Of a stretch of DNA of 64,000 nt, positions 53,798 through 62,735 are shown piece after piece. This DNA comes from an uncultured Muribaculaceae bacterium (GTDB taxonomy: Bacteria > Bacteroidota > Bacteroidia > Bacteroidales > Muribaculaceae). The position numbers and the translations under genes are program-made. Location: positions 1-64,000 of the forward strand of contig CANQZG010000010.1 of the NCBI GenBank assembly GCA_947628305.1, written 5' to 3'. The first letter of the stretch is position 1, and every line of letters starts with the position of its first letter. The notes beneath the pieces were generated by a model, which saw nothing but the letters and a program-made list of their open reading frames with translations, did no database searches and was not told the origin of the DNA.

Positions 53798-56700
53798 CGT
53801 TCAATTATTGTGAATGTGACACGTGGCGTACAGGTGCGGATGCTGCCCGACGACAACAGGCCGTATGCCTTGTATATCCCGTCGGTGACACGGTGTCCGT
53901 TGTTGTCCATGATGTCCCAGGTGTAGGGAAATTGCACGCCATCTTTTGAAAATACGGTGTTGCCCGCTGCATCTTCAACAATAATGCGTGCGGTCGGTTC
54001 GCCGGGCAAGGAATGGGATAGTGTGAAGACGGCCTCGTCGCGCGATGGCTCGTCCCTGCATTCAATCCGTGCGTCGTTGTCGTTCATGACAGTGAAAGAC
54101 AACGAACGGGAAGAAGTGTTGCCGCAATGGTCGCTAACCGATATACGTGCAACGTGCTGGCCTTCGGCCATCGGAGGCAACGGGTAGCGCAACGATGCCG
54201 ACCCGTCGGGGTTGAACGCGAGGAAATGGCGTGAGGGCACTGACTGCCGGCCGTCGATTATGAGCCTTACGCCACCGCCAATCTGGACATCGGAGACACT
54301 GATGCCTGATTCATCGTCCTCGATTGTGGCGTGTAATATATTGCCGACACTTCCTGTGACAGAGCCGTCGGTTGATTCGGGGTAATTGATATACATCGTC
54401 CCGATAATCGGTGCTGAAGTGTCATCGGATATGTCGTCAGGCGAGGGTGGCGTTATTTTCACTGTCGCATTGCCTTGGGCGGCGGTTTTATTAACGGGTG
54501 ATGCCGCGTAGATGTGTATGTTGTTGGATTCGCCGTAGTTGGATGTGGACGGGAGAAGAATGTCGGCCTCCCATACGCCGTTTTCAACCTTGGTCACGTA
54601 AGATGCAAGTAATGTTTCATCACGTGTCACGTCAATCGGCGACAAGTCACCTGTGTTGTGCTGACCGCCATATCGGCTTTTGACCGTGAAAGTCGGCTCA
54701 TTGAAATTCAAGGTCACAGTCCCGTTGAATGATGTATCGGTCTCCCCGTCGGCTGTGGTTATGTTGCCTTTGAGGGTGTGACGGAAGAGGGTGCTGACTT
54801 CAGTCAGGTTGTCAGACAAGTATGTACCGTCGATTGATAGGAGGTTGGCCTTGCGGTCAGGCCCGTATAAAGGTAACGCCGGGTCTCCACACAGGTTGAA
54901 GCATAGGGCGTTTATGCCGGCGGTGGCACTCTCGCCGACTGTGCTGTTGTGGGCGCGACGGTATATGTCCCCGAGACAGTCTCCGGCTTGAGGGGTGGTG
55001 TAGGCCTGTATGAAATTCAGGGCAAGCCTGATGTTCATCTCCTGATAAACCGAACGGCATGAACCTATTACCCCTATGAACCCTTTCTCCGGCAATAACA
55101 GGGCGTGACGACAGAAATCGCTCTTGTCGCGGTCTATCTTGTTGATGTTGCATGACACCATCATCGCGATGGGAAATGTCGGATAGTGCATGTTGTCCAT
55201 GCGGGATGACGTCAGCAATTCTGAATGAGTGCCGAGTCTGTTGTCTGAACTATGGCCTGAATAACAGAATAGTCCCTGGCCACCGGCGAACGCCTTGGAT
55301 AACGCGTTATGCAGTGCATCGGATATGCGTGTCGGCGAGTAGGGGTACAGTGCCGAGTAAGCCTTTGTGACAGTCATCCCCGGAGCATGGGCGTGTATGT
55401 GGGTCTCCATCTGCTCCCCCTGCATCAGATGAGAGTTTTTGTCGCCGGAGTCAGTGAGTATCAGCGTGTTGTTATAGCTTGGTGTCATGAATTGCCGTTG
55501 CATGTACACCTCCATCTTGGCAAGATAGTCCTCTATTTCTTTCGGTGAATCGCTCGGTAATCGTCCAACCGAAATATCCATTGGCGTACGGTTCAGCCTT
55601 TTCAGGGCGAAATCATCGCCAAGGCATCCATAATAGTTGTCGGAGGCATAATTGTAGGAATCATGGCGTGACTCGCTTTCGCTCTCATTCTCATATATGA
55701 CAAGGCGGTCTGACGTGTCGGTCAGCACGCCTCGGTTGTCGATGTCGCTCTTACCGATGAGGAGCAGGTACTTGAGTTTGCCCGGTTCGCGGTCATGCAG
55801 CATCTTCAAGAACCGACGTATACCGTGTGGCGAGCGTGCACCTGACGAAAATTCGTTGAAAATGGTTCCCTGTTCCACTACGGCGACATCCATTCCTTGA
55901 TGATTGCGATGGAATTCCGCGATTTTCTCGGCCTGTGACATCAGACGGTCTATCGTGATGATGACCATGTCGGGCGGCGTTAGGCCATGCAGGTCGGCAT
56001 CGTTTATCTCCCCTTTGATTATAGGCTGCGGAAATATGTCGCCAGGATTGAACGCCACGACAGCCTGTGGACTCTGCGTGTCGGGTAGGTAAAATGTAAT
56101 ATCTCCGTCTCCGTTATCGGCTGTCCCGTGAGTGGCGGATGACAGCGGGTCGGTGATGTTCCACACGACAGTGTTGGCATCGGCGTTGGAGATGGAAACG
56201 GTGTTTTTTGTCCCCGTGACGAAGTTCATGCGCAACCCTTCCCCGGTGGGTATCGTGTTGTTGCGTGGATACAATGTCCCGAAATAGTCGACTGACACAA
56301 AATCACATGACCCGTTCCCGGGATGGGATAATGTGAACGAGACGGAATCGTCTGTAGCCGGTGTGAACTTGATTTGGGAATGCGGTGTCAGTGAGGGGTA
56401 ATATTTATAGTCGGCGGTTGATGATGCCGCGCGTAGTTTGGCTAACGAGACACCCCCCGTAGCCGGGACGGTCATGCCATCGCCAGGGGTAAATTTTATA
56501 GAGGTCTGTACGTCGCTGTAGCCGATATATCTGAAAAACAGTGAGGCCATCAGACTGTTATTGCTGTCGGTGTATCCCGGCAATGACACCTTGAACGTGC
56601 GGCTTTCACCTTTCTTCATTTTGCGGGAGAACAAGTATGGGCCACCTTCGGCGGGATTGTATTCCTCGATGTTGTTGAAAGTGAATGCCGTATGAGTCTT

Positions 56701-57171
56701 TTCGGGTGTGTCTTCATCATTCTTTGGTGCGGGGATGATGGCGGTATCGCTCTCAATGGGTTGGCTGTCGGTGATGAAATAATATCCGCGACGGTCATAA
56801 AGGTTACGTTTGAAATCAAGCTGAGATGTTGTGTTGACATCAAACAGGTAGTCGGCAAACGCATAGAATATCAACTTTCCACCGTTGTGGCAGGATATCA
56901 CCCGGGGCAGACCGTCGGGGTGTGTCGACGAGAACGAATGGGATGACAATATCGCGGCCGGGTAACCATGTACTGTGACACGTGACGGGTCGGTGAATCC
57001 CAGCTGTCGTAGCTGTTCATCGGTCAGCTGGTATATTCCTTCACGCCCGACCTCGACCTTGACCCATCGTCCTGACGAGAATGGCGATGTGGGGGCATAA
57101 TAGTCATGAGGGAGCGCTTCAGTTACAATAGGTAACAGCAATAATGACCATATCAGTAATATACGTGACAT
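53794..57171 (-). CDS. Divergent PorU paralog (C25-type sortase-like)
   Basis: 1125 aa with a signal peptide (about 1-20). It is collinear with the canonical PorU at 58482-61904: the N-terminus LPHDYYAPTSPFSSGRWVKV matches FPLDTYAEKSVLSSGRWVKI, followed in both by DPSRVTVHGY-type. The C25 (gingipain) domain keeps His in LFCYSGHSSDNRLG (about H640) and Cys in MMVSCNINKIDRDK (about C674), the same 34-residue spacing as in the canonical copy, but the surrounding residues have changed (GHSS for GHGS, SCN for TCS). Ig-like domains and a short tail follow. It might have a different substrate set. Located between the FAH-like gene and the Big_5 lipoprotein gene. Confidence 0.82.
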   Translation of the reverse strand: MSRILLIWSLLLLPIVTEALPHDYYAPTSPFSSGRWVKVEVGREGIYQLTDEQLRQLGFTDPSRVTVHGYPAAILSSHSFSSTHPDGLPRVISCHNGGKLIFYAFADYLFDVNTTSQLDFKRNLYDRRGYYFITDSQPIESDTAIIPAPKNDEDTPEKTHTAFTFNNIEEYNPAEGGPYLFSRKMKKGESRTFKVSLPGYTDSNNSLMASLFFRYIGYSDVQTSIKFTPGDGMTVPATGGVSLAKLRAASSTADYKYYPSLTPHSQIKFTPATDDSVSFTLSHPGNGSCDFVSVDYFGTLYPRNNTIPTGEGLRMNFVTGTKNTVSISNADANTVVWNITDPLSSATHGTADNGDGDITFYLPDTQSPQAVVAFNPGDIFPQPIIKGEINDADLHGLTPPDMVIITIDRLMSQAEKIAEFHRNHQGMDVAVVEQGTIFNEFSSGARSPHGIRRFLKMLHDREPGKLKYLLLIGKSDIDNRGVLTDTSDRLVIYENESESESRHDSYNYASDNYYGCLGDDFALKRLNRTPMDISVGRLPSDSPKEIEDYLAKMEVYMQRQFMTPSYNNTLILTDSGDKNSHLMQGEQMETHIHAHAPGMTVTKAYSALYPYSPTRISDALHNALSKAFAGGQGLFCYSGHSSDNRLGTHSELLTSSRMDNMHYPTFPIAMMVSCNINKIDRDKSDFCRHALLLPEKGFIGVIGSCRSVYQEMNIRLALNFIQAYTTPQAGDCLGDIYRRAHNSTVGESATAGINALCFNLCGDPALPLYGPDRKANLLSIDGTYLSDNLTEVSTLFRHTLKGNITTADGETDTSFNGTVTLNFNEPTFTVKSRYGGQHNTGDLSPIDVTRDETLLASYVTKVENGVWEADILLPSTSNYGESNNIHIYAASPVNKTAAQGNATVKITPPSPDDISDDTSAPIIGTMYINYPESTDGSVTGSVGNILHATIEDDESGISVSDVQIGGGVRLIIDGRQSVPSRHFLAFNPDGSASLRYPLPPMAEGQHVARISVSDHCGNTSSRSLSFTVMNDNDARIECRDEPSRDEAVFTLSHSLPGEPTARIIVEDAAGNTVFSKDGVQFPYTWDIMDNNGHRVTDGIYKAYGLLSSGSIRTCTPRVTFTIIER

Positions 57172-57175
57172 TGTG

Positions 57176-57736
57176 TTAACGTGGCTTTACGGTTAGAAGG
57201 ATGTCGTCGCCCGAGTGAAATTCAAAGTCGACATTGGCATGCAGCTCTAATTGCTGACTGTCATGGCACGGGATGATTATATCTCCCATTTTCAGGGTCA
57301 TGTATTGACTTAGTTCAGCAATTGTATCTTCCGCCGCCTCTATCAGTTTGCCACTGTCAATTGTGATTCCGGCTTCGGGGAAGGTGATTGCATGGTTTTC
57401 ATTCACTGTCAGCCATTTGCCGATTAATATCGAGCCGTCAAATACAGTTCCCGGCAATGATACGGCAGCTTGCGGAGTGCCGCATTCGTCTCTATTCCCG
57501 GTGAGCAACGCAACTGTCACGGCATCAATATATCGTGAGGCGAATTTTCTCGGGATGCTTTTACCGAGTCGTCCGACCCTGAAAGCGACGGCGGCATATC
57601 CCACCGGGTTTTCAAGGAAGTCGGGTATGAAGAATGGACGGCTGTTGGTGATGATAGCCGAGTCAGGGTAGACCGAAATCGTCGATGAGGACACGCAGTC
57701 TTCGACGTTGCACCGATTGACTGCGATTATCTTCAT
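57176..57736 (-). CDS. FAH-family-like small protein
   Basis: 186 aa. DAVTVALLTGNRDECGTPQA and FDGSILIGKWLTVNENHAIT recall fumarylacetoacetate hydrolase (FAH)-type folds, and similar proteins lie next to rex in other Bacteroidetes as far as I recall. Length is short for an enzyme of that class, and metal ligands are not clearly seen, so activity is unsure. The start overlaps rex by 4 bases (ATGA). Confidence 0.6.
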   Translation of the reverse strand: MKIIAVNRCNVEDCVSSSTISVYPDSAIITNSRPFFIPDFLENPVGYAAVAFRVGRLGKSIPRKFASRYIDAVTVALLTGNRDECGTPQAAVSLPGTVFDGSILIGKWLTVNENHAITFPEAGITIDSGKLIEAAEDTIAELSQYMTLKMGDIIIPCHDSQQLELHANVDFEFHSGDDILLTVKPR

Positions 57737-58401
57737 CCGTTGTCGTTGTTATGGTTCATCATCCCGAGACGGTTGTACATGACCGCGAGGTGTGCATAAA
57801 TCGATGTGTTGGCTATTACAACGCCCTCCTCGGTGCGTATGCGGTAAGGGGTGAAATTCCACAACGCCCTTATCCCGGCGTGTACGAGTTGGTCGGCGAC
57901 ATCCTGTGCGCTTTCGGCGGGCACAGTAATGATTCCGATTTCGGCGTTCAGACCCATCAGGCGTTCCTGCAGTTCCGACGGGTGATAGACCGGGATTCCC
58001 GATGACGAGACGTTCCCTAACTCAGGGTTTATGTCAAATCCCGCGACAATGTTTAAGCCGTATCGATGAAGCCCCGAGTCGGCGATAAGGGCCGAGCCGA
58101 GACTGCCGACGCCCATGATGACCGCGTTATGTTCGGTCTTGAATCCGAGGAAATCACGTAGCGAGCGTTCAAGGGTCGCCACGTCATATCCTATGCGGGT
58201 CTTCCCTTTGATGTTCAGGAATGATAAATCCTTGGCAATCTGTGATGAGTCGACATTTAGCTTTCGCGAGATGGTGGTTGATGACACATATTCCACATTT
58301 TGCACTTTTAACATGCTGACGTATGCGAGATACCACGGAAGACGTCTCAAAGTCGGTTCCGGTAGCAGGGGGCGGTTATTTGGGGCGGATTGTATGGGCA
58401 T
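57733..58401 (-). CDS. rex: Redox-sensing transcriptional repressor Rex
   Basis: 222-aa repressor that releases DNA when NADH is high. The N-terminal winged helix (about 10-80) has LPWYLAYVSMLKVQNVEYVS and SSQIAKDLSFLNIKGKTRIG; the Rossmann domain has VIMGVGSLGSALIADSG and VAGFDINPE. Length is normal. It starts an apparent operon with the FAH-like gene, the PorU paralog, the Big_5 lipoprotein and fbp (overlap or gap of 4, 4, 4 and 20 bases), so the repressor may link this operon to redox state. Confidence 0.95.
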   Translation of the reverse strand: MPIQSAPNNRPLLPEPTLRRLPWYLAYVSMLKVQNVEYVSSTTISRKLNVDSSQIAKDLSFLNIKGKTRIGYDVATLERSLRDFLGFKTEHNAVIMGVGSLGSALIADSGLHRYGLNIVAGFDINPELGNVSSSGIPVYHPSELQERLMGLNAEIGIITVPAESAQDVADQLVHAGIRALWNFTPYRIRTEEGVVIANTSIYAHLAVMYNRLGMMNHNNDNG

Positions 58402-58430
58402 CTTTCAGATGATATTGTTTCAAAGAGCAA

Positions 58431-58490
58431 ATATACGAATAAGTCGAGAGCAAAGCAAAATTTATTTTAGCTTTGCCCGGCTTATTCGCC
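58431..58490. repeat. Interspersed repeat, copy 2 (long palindrome)
   Basis: GAATAAGTCGAGAGCAAAGC near 58437-58456 faces ATTTTAGCTTTGCCCGGCTT and TATTC up to about 58487; the halves are imperfect inverted repeats with one indel. The left half recurs at 20069-20090 upstream of pdxJ. It spans the gap between rex and porU and enters the 3' end of porU. Confidence 0.65.
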
Positions 58491-61400
58491 TGTCACGGCG
58501 ATACGTTTCGACATCGATGACTCGGTCGTTCCGTCAGGTGTCGAGACTGTGGCGCGGTATACATAGATGCCACGAGGCACACGGTGTCCTGCGCCGTCAC
58601 ATAAATTCCATGTCACAGGCGATGATACAAACATGTCGCTTGGCCCTGTCTTTGTCTCGCTCCATTCCAGGCGTCCCGCGAGGTTATAGACCGCGATTGT
58701 GACTTTAAGCGATGCATCGGGGCGGTTGTGGCTGACATAGAAGTTGGCCTCGACCGATGCCGGGTTGGTGTCGGTGTACACGTCAAATATCTTTGGGGTC
58801 TGTCCTTTCTCGACAAAGAAGTCTATGTCGGCTGTCGTGGAATTGTTGGATGTGTCCCACACACGCAATGACAGCCTGTGGTTGCCCGGTGCCAGGTTCT
58901 CTACAGGATAGGCGATTGTCCCTGACGAGGAGCCATCGGCCGAGGGGGTGTAATATAATGCGACATCATTGTAATTGCGGTTACCGTCGAGCAACACGTT
59001 CATCTGGTGTCCTATGCCGGCCGCCGACATGTTGATTCCGACATTGTCGCTGACATGGGCGAGCAACATCGGGGACTCGTTCACCACATCCCCGTTCTTG
59101 AAGGATTCATGGTTGAGATATGCCCATTCGATTGTCGGGGGAATGTCGTCAGGAAGAGCGTCCTCGTCATATCCGTAGACATAGAAGTCCCGGTTGAGTC
59201 CTGCGGCGCGGACGTTTTTGTCGCTTACGGCATACATGGACAATGCCGCCTGCCTGAAATTCTGGGAGATATCGGCCGGCATCGGTATGGTTATTCTGAA
59301 CCGGCCGTCGCGCACAGAGTCGCGTCCCGAGTACAGCCGTGAGCCCTGTTCCTCGAAATTTAGTATTTTGCCGGGGTTCTTGGGGGTCGAACGCCCGGTC
59401 GTCGTGCTTGTCAGTTCGGCATCATAGAGCGAGACATGCAGCAGACCCGAGAAATCATCAATCATCTTGCCGGCCCCGTCGGTAAGATACCCTTCGAGAA
59501 TGGCATTTTCATGGGCGCGTAAGGTGATTTGTTGCTCAAGGTCAACCTTATGGCCGTTGATTGATTCCAGGACTACACGTGCCGATGGGAGGGACAGAGG
59601 CAATGCCGGGTCACCGATGTAGACATACCGCAGCTTGTTTTCATCATTGGACGGACTGGTGTCGGGGGCGTTATAGATATAGTTTTTGGCGTCCCGGATT
59701 ATTTCGCCAACGGTTTTCAGGTTACCGTCAGCACCTCTTTGCAGCATTGTGTTACCAAGGCTCTTTGTCAGTGTGCCGTTGGCCGAGATATATACAGGAC
59801 GTGTCGGTGCGATGGCCACGATTGCCCCTCCGTTTTCCTTCATGACGAGCATCTCCGCGCCCGAAGGCTCGGTCGAATCCCAGTGGGCGAAGCTACAGGT
59901 TGCAGCATAAAATATAGGCAGACGTTTGAGGTAAAGCGAGTTGATATCCTCCTTTACAAGCTGGAACTCATGGGAGAGTGTAGTGATGCTGCCGTGTCCC
60001 ACATAGTTCCACCACATTGTCCCTTCCGACAGATGCCGGAACATTTTCTCGCGGGCCTGTGGCATCTCGCGTCCCACCATCTTGAATGCATCGATATACA
60101 CTTTGTTGACAAACAGTCCGGATGGGTCGGTTGCCCTTAGGTTGTCTATCATAGCCTCGGTCTGGTCCATGTGGGTGCCGCTGTCCTGGTCATCGGCCAC
60201 GAACATGGCGTTGCAACGCCATTCCCCTTCGGGGGATGCGTTGATATGGTTTGTCAGTTTGTCGGCGTAAATGCGGGCATCGGTCTCGTTGGATGCCGGG
60301 ACACGCCCGATGGCGATGCGGAGGATGTCACGTCCTTTCTGCGCTCCTGAATCGTCGTCCAGCATGGCGAGGATGTCATCTGACGAGTAGGAGTTGTTCA
60401 CGTTGATTGAGGTGTCGGTCTGCCATACCGGGAGAGACTTGGACGTTGAGTTGGCCCATGCCTGTGTAATGCGACGGTGGTCAGAGACAACGCGTCCCAT
60501 CAAAAGGCAGAACCGCAGCGGGACACCGGCCTGTTCCCCGCGGTCATATAACATTTTCAGGCAGCGGCGCAATGCGTTTACATCGGCAATCCCTGAACCG
60601 AATTCGTTATACACTTCCTCGGCATCGATTACATGCACTTTGAATGCTTCCTGCGACGAGGTGTGAAGTTCGGCAATGCGTTGGGCCTGTGCCCTGAAAG
60701 CCGCAGGTGTGAAAATCACCATGTCGGCGGCCTCGAGGGCGTGTAGGTTCTGGTTGGGCACGACACCGACGAAGACCGGCGACGGGAATTTCGCCTCGGC
60801 GCCCCATGCGGCATAATGCCTTGTCCCCGAATAATCATTACGCCATTCTATTCCGTCATCCCATCGTCCGGCATTCATTTCCTTGATGTCAAGAGGGTCG
60901 GTTACGTCCCATACGTATGTTCCCTCCCATGCGCCTGAAAGTCTGACACCCGGGTTCTGTGATGAAAAGTCAAGGACTCCGTTGTTTAGCTTGATGTGAC
61001 GGGTATAGGTTATGTCGATTTTATCAAGGTAGGCGTTCTTGATTGAGCCTGAAGCCGAATGGGTTATTCCTAATGTGAGTCGCGTGCCGTCAAGAGGGAA
61101 AGAGTGTATTGACACGCAGGAGTCGCCGTAGGCATACCCGTCATCGGATGCCGTTGCGGCAATCACATCGGAATTGTTGGACGGTAGCGTGGCCCCGTTG
61201 GCGGTGAGTGTCAGGCGGGTGGGCGATGCCGGGGAGTTGCAGAAGAACCGTATGAGGGACGACACGTCAGTGCCCTCGACACGGTCGGTGAGGTTGAAAC
61301 TGAAATTACGTGATGGAGTAAATCGGAAATCCTCGCCATATAGGGTATGGCCGCTCTGGATTATCGAGACAAGTTCCTGCTCATGATGAACCGATGCACT

Positions 61401-61904
61401 GAATGTTGTCGCAGGGGAATCGCCGCTGTCGGAAGTCCCTTCGACGGGTATGGCGCGTTCCTCTGCGTCTATGTCGCTAAGGTAGTAGTAGCCGCGGGTG
61501 GAATAAGGATTGAGGACTCGCTCTGACAGAGTTTTGTTGCCGGAGGTTTCGGTGCGCCATGACTCGGGGCCGTTGGCGTAGAAAAAGATTCCGCGTGGGG
61601 TCAAGACTGACTGTAAAAGCGGAAGGTCATCGGTGTAATTCTCCTTGGACAGGACATCGGACAGGCGTCCTCCTCCGTAGCCGTACACCCTTACACGTGA
61701 CGGGTCACTGAACCCCCATCGGCGCAAATCCTCGGTTGTAATCAAGTGGATGCCTGTCGAGGAGACGCTGATTTTCACCCATCGTCCCGATGACAGCACT
61801 GATTTTTCGGCGTAGGTGTCGAGCGGGAAGGCTTGGGTGTCTACCGTTGTTGACAGTGTCAGGGTTATAAGTAACAGGGATAATATATATGAGAATCGAT
61901 TCAT
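58482..61904 (-). CDS. porU: Type IX secretion system sortase PorU
   Basis: C25-family protease that removes the C-terminal sorting signal of T9SS cargo and links the cargo to anionic lipopolysaccharide at the outer-membrane surface. The 1140-aa product has a signal peptide, an N-terminal beta domain with SSGRWVKISVSSTGIHLITT, and the catalytic region with WWNYVGHGSITTLSHE (about H636) and FYAATCSFAHWDS (about C670), matching the His/Cys dyad of Porphyromonas PorU, and ILEGYLTDGAGKMIDDFSG later. The C-terminus (GIYVYRATVSTPDGTTESSM... ending VTGE) is T9SS-tail-like. Other T9SS core genes are not in the window. Confidence 0.93.
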   Translation of the reverse strand: MNRFSYILSLLLITLTLSTTVDTQAFPLDTYAEKSVLSSGRWVKISVSSTGIHLITTEDLRRWGFSDPSRVRVYGYGGGRLSDVLSKENYTDDLPLLQSVLTPRGIFFYANGPESWRTETSGNKTLSERVLNPYSTRGYYYLSDIDAEERAIPVEGTSDSGDSPATTFSASVHHEQELVSIIQSGHTLYGEDFRFTPSRNFSFNLTDRVEGTDVSSLIRFFCNSPASPTRLTLTANGATLPSNNSDVIAATASDDGYAYGDSCVSIHSFPLDGTRLTLGITHSASGSIKNAYLDKIDITYTRHIKLNNGVLDFSSQNPGVRLSGAWEGTYVWDVTDPLDIKEMNAGRWDDGIEWRNDYSGTRHYAAWGAEAKFPSPVFVGVVPNQNLHALEAADMVIFTPAAFRAQAQRIAELHTSSQEAFKVHVIDAEEVYNEFGSGIADVNALRRCLKMLYDRGEQAGVPLRFCLLMGRVVSDHRRITQAWANSTSKSLPVWQTDTSINVNNSYSSDDILAMLDDDSGAQKGRDILRIAIGRVPASNETDARIYADKLTNHINASPEGEWRCNAMFVADDQDSGTHMDQTEAMIDNLRATDPSGLFVNKVYIDAFKMVGREMPQAREKMFRHLSEGTMWWNYVGHGSITTLSHEFQLVKEDINSLYLKRLPIFYAATCSFAHWDSTEPSGAEMLVMKENGGAIVAIAPTRPVYISANGTLTKSLGNTMLQRGADGNLKTVGEIIRDAKNYIYNAPDTSPSNDENKLRYVYIGDPALPLSLPSARVVLESINGHKVDLEQQITLRAHENAILEGYLTDGAGKMIDDFSGLLHVSLYDAELTSTTTGRSTPKNPGKILNFEEQGSRLYSGRDSVRDGRFRITIPMPADISQNFRQAALSMYAVSDKNVRAAGLNRDFYVYGYDEDALPDDIPPTIEWAYLNHESFKNGDVVNESPMLLAHVSDNVGINMSAAGIGHQMNVLLDGNRNYNDVALYYTPSADGSSSGTIAYPVENLAPGNHRLSLRVWDTSNNSTTADIDFFVEKGQTPKIFDVYTDTNPASVEANFYVSHNRPDASLKVTIAVYNLAGRLEWSETKTGPSDMFVSSPVTWNLCDGAGHRVPRGIYVYRATVSTPDGTTESSMSKRIAVTGE

Positions 61905-61994
61905 TTGATAATGACGGTTGAGAGATGTGACAGCGTGACAGGAAAGCCTATTACGCCGTGATACTTTAACGTATTGATATGCCGGTTTATTGTG

Positions 61995-62735
61995 TCAGTT
62001 GAGCTGTGTTGCGCCACCCCATGCCTCCCATTCGGGCACGGAACCGTTGAATGTGTTCATGTCCACTTTGTCGTGGATGCCGGCCACTTCTCCGCGGTGG
62101 CTGTATTGCCAGAGTGTCCAGTCAATATCGTCGGCCGGAGGGGAGAATGTGCATATCCATAGAGGCAGATGGCTGAAACGCTCTTTCAGGAATCGTTCAT
62201 ACCCGTCCTTGTTGCTGTAGAGGATGACACGATGCCCGTGGCTGTTCAGGTGCTGAATCATCTGCGACAGCTGTGCCGAGATGGCATCGGTGGTGTATTC
62301 GCGGGGATTGGCCCACTCCTCGATGTCAATCATCAACGGAAGGTCGAGTGGATATCCCCTCACGGAGTTGAGGAAGTTGAGCCCCTGCATGTACCCTGGT
62401 GTGTCGAAACGGAAAAAATGATAGGCGCCGACACGCAGTCCGGCGTGTTTTGCATCGAGGATGTTGCGCCGGAAACGTCTGTCCTTGAATGTCGCTCCCT
62501 CCGTGGCCTTTACGTAGACAAAATCGATGCTGTCGCCCTTGACCTTTTCAAAGTCGATTATGCCGTTGTGGGATGACACGTCAATCCCCCTGACCGGGAA
62601 ATCGAGACGCGAAGGTGTGTGTGACAGCGGATGCTCGGTGTCGGAAATGACAAAATAGGCGACCGAGAGCACGATTGCAATCGCCACGGATATTGCCGAT
62701 AGTGTGATGACTCGTGTCCGTGTCAACCTTTTCAT
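61995..62735 (-). CDS. GH25 family lysozyme-like muramidase
   Basis: 246 aa with an N-terminal membrane anchor or signal helix (VITLSAISVAIAIVLSVAYF, about 9-28). The GH25 domain shows FPVRGIDVSSHNGIIDFEKV (Asp at the active-site strand), VYVKATEGATFKDRRF, GAYHFFRFDTPG and PLMIDIEEW, where the DIEEW acidic pair is the catalytic site. It would cut peptidoglycan in the periplasm. The start overlaps mfd by 4 bases (ATGA), suggesting one transcript. Confidence 0.9.
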   Translation of the reverse strand: MKRLTRTRVITLSAISVAIAIVLSVAYFVISDTEHPLSHTPSRLDFPVRGIDVSSHNGIIDFEKVKGDSIDFVYVKATEGATFKDRRFRRNILDAKHAGLRVGAYHFFRFDTPGYMQGLNFLNSVRGYPLDLPLMIDIEEWANPREYTTDAISAQLSQMIQHLNSHGHRVILYSNKDGYERFLKERFSHLPLWICTFSPPADDIDWTLWQYSHRGEVAGIHDKVDMNTFNGSVPEWEAWGGATQLN

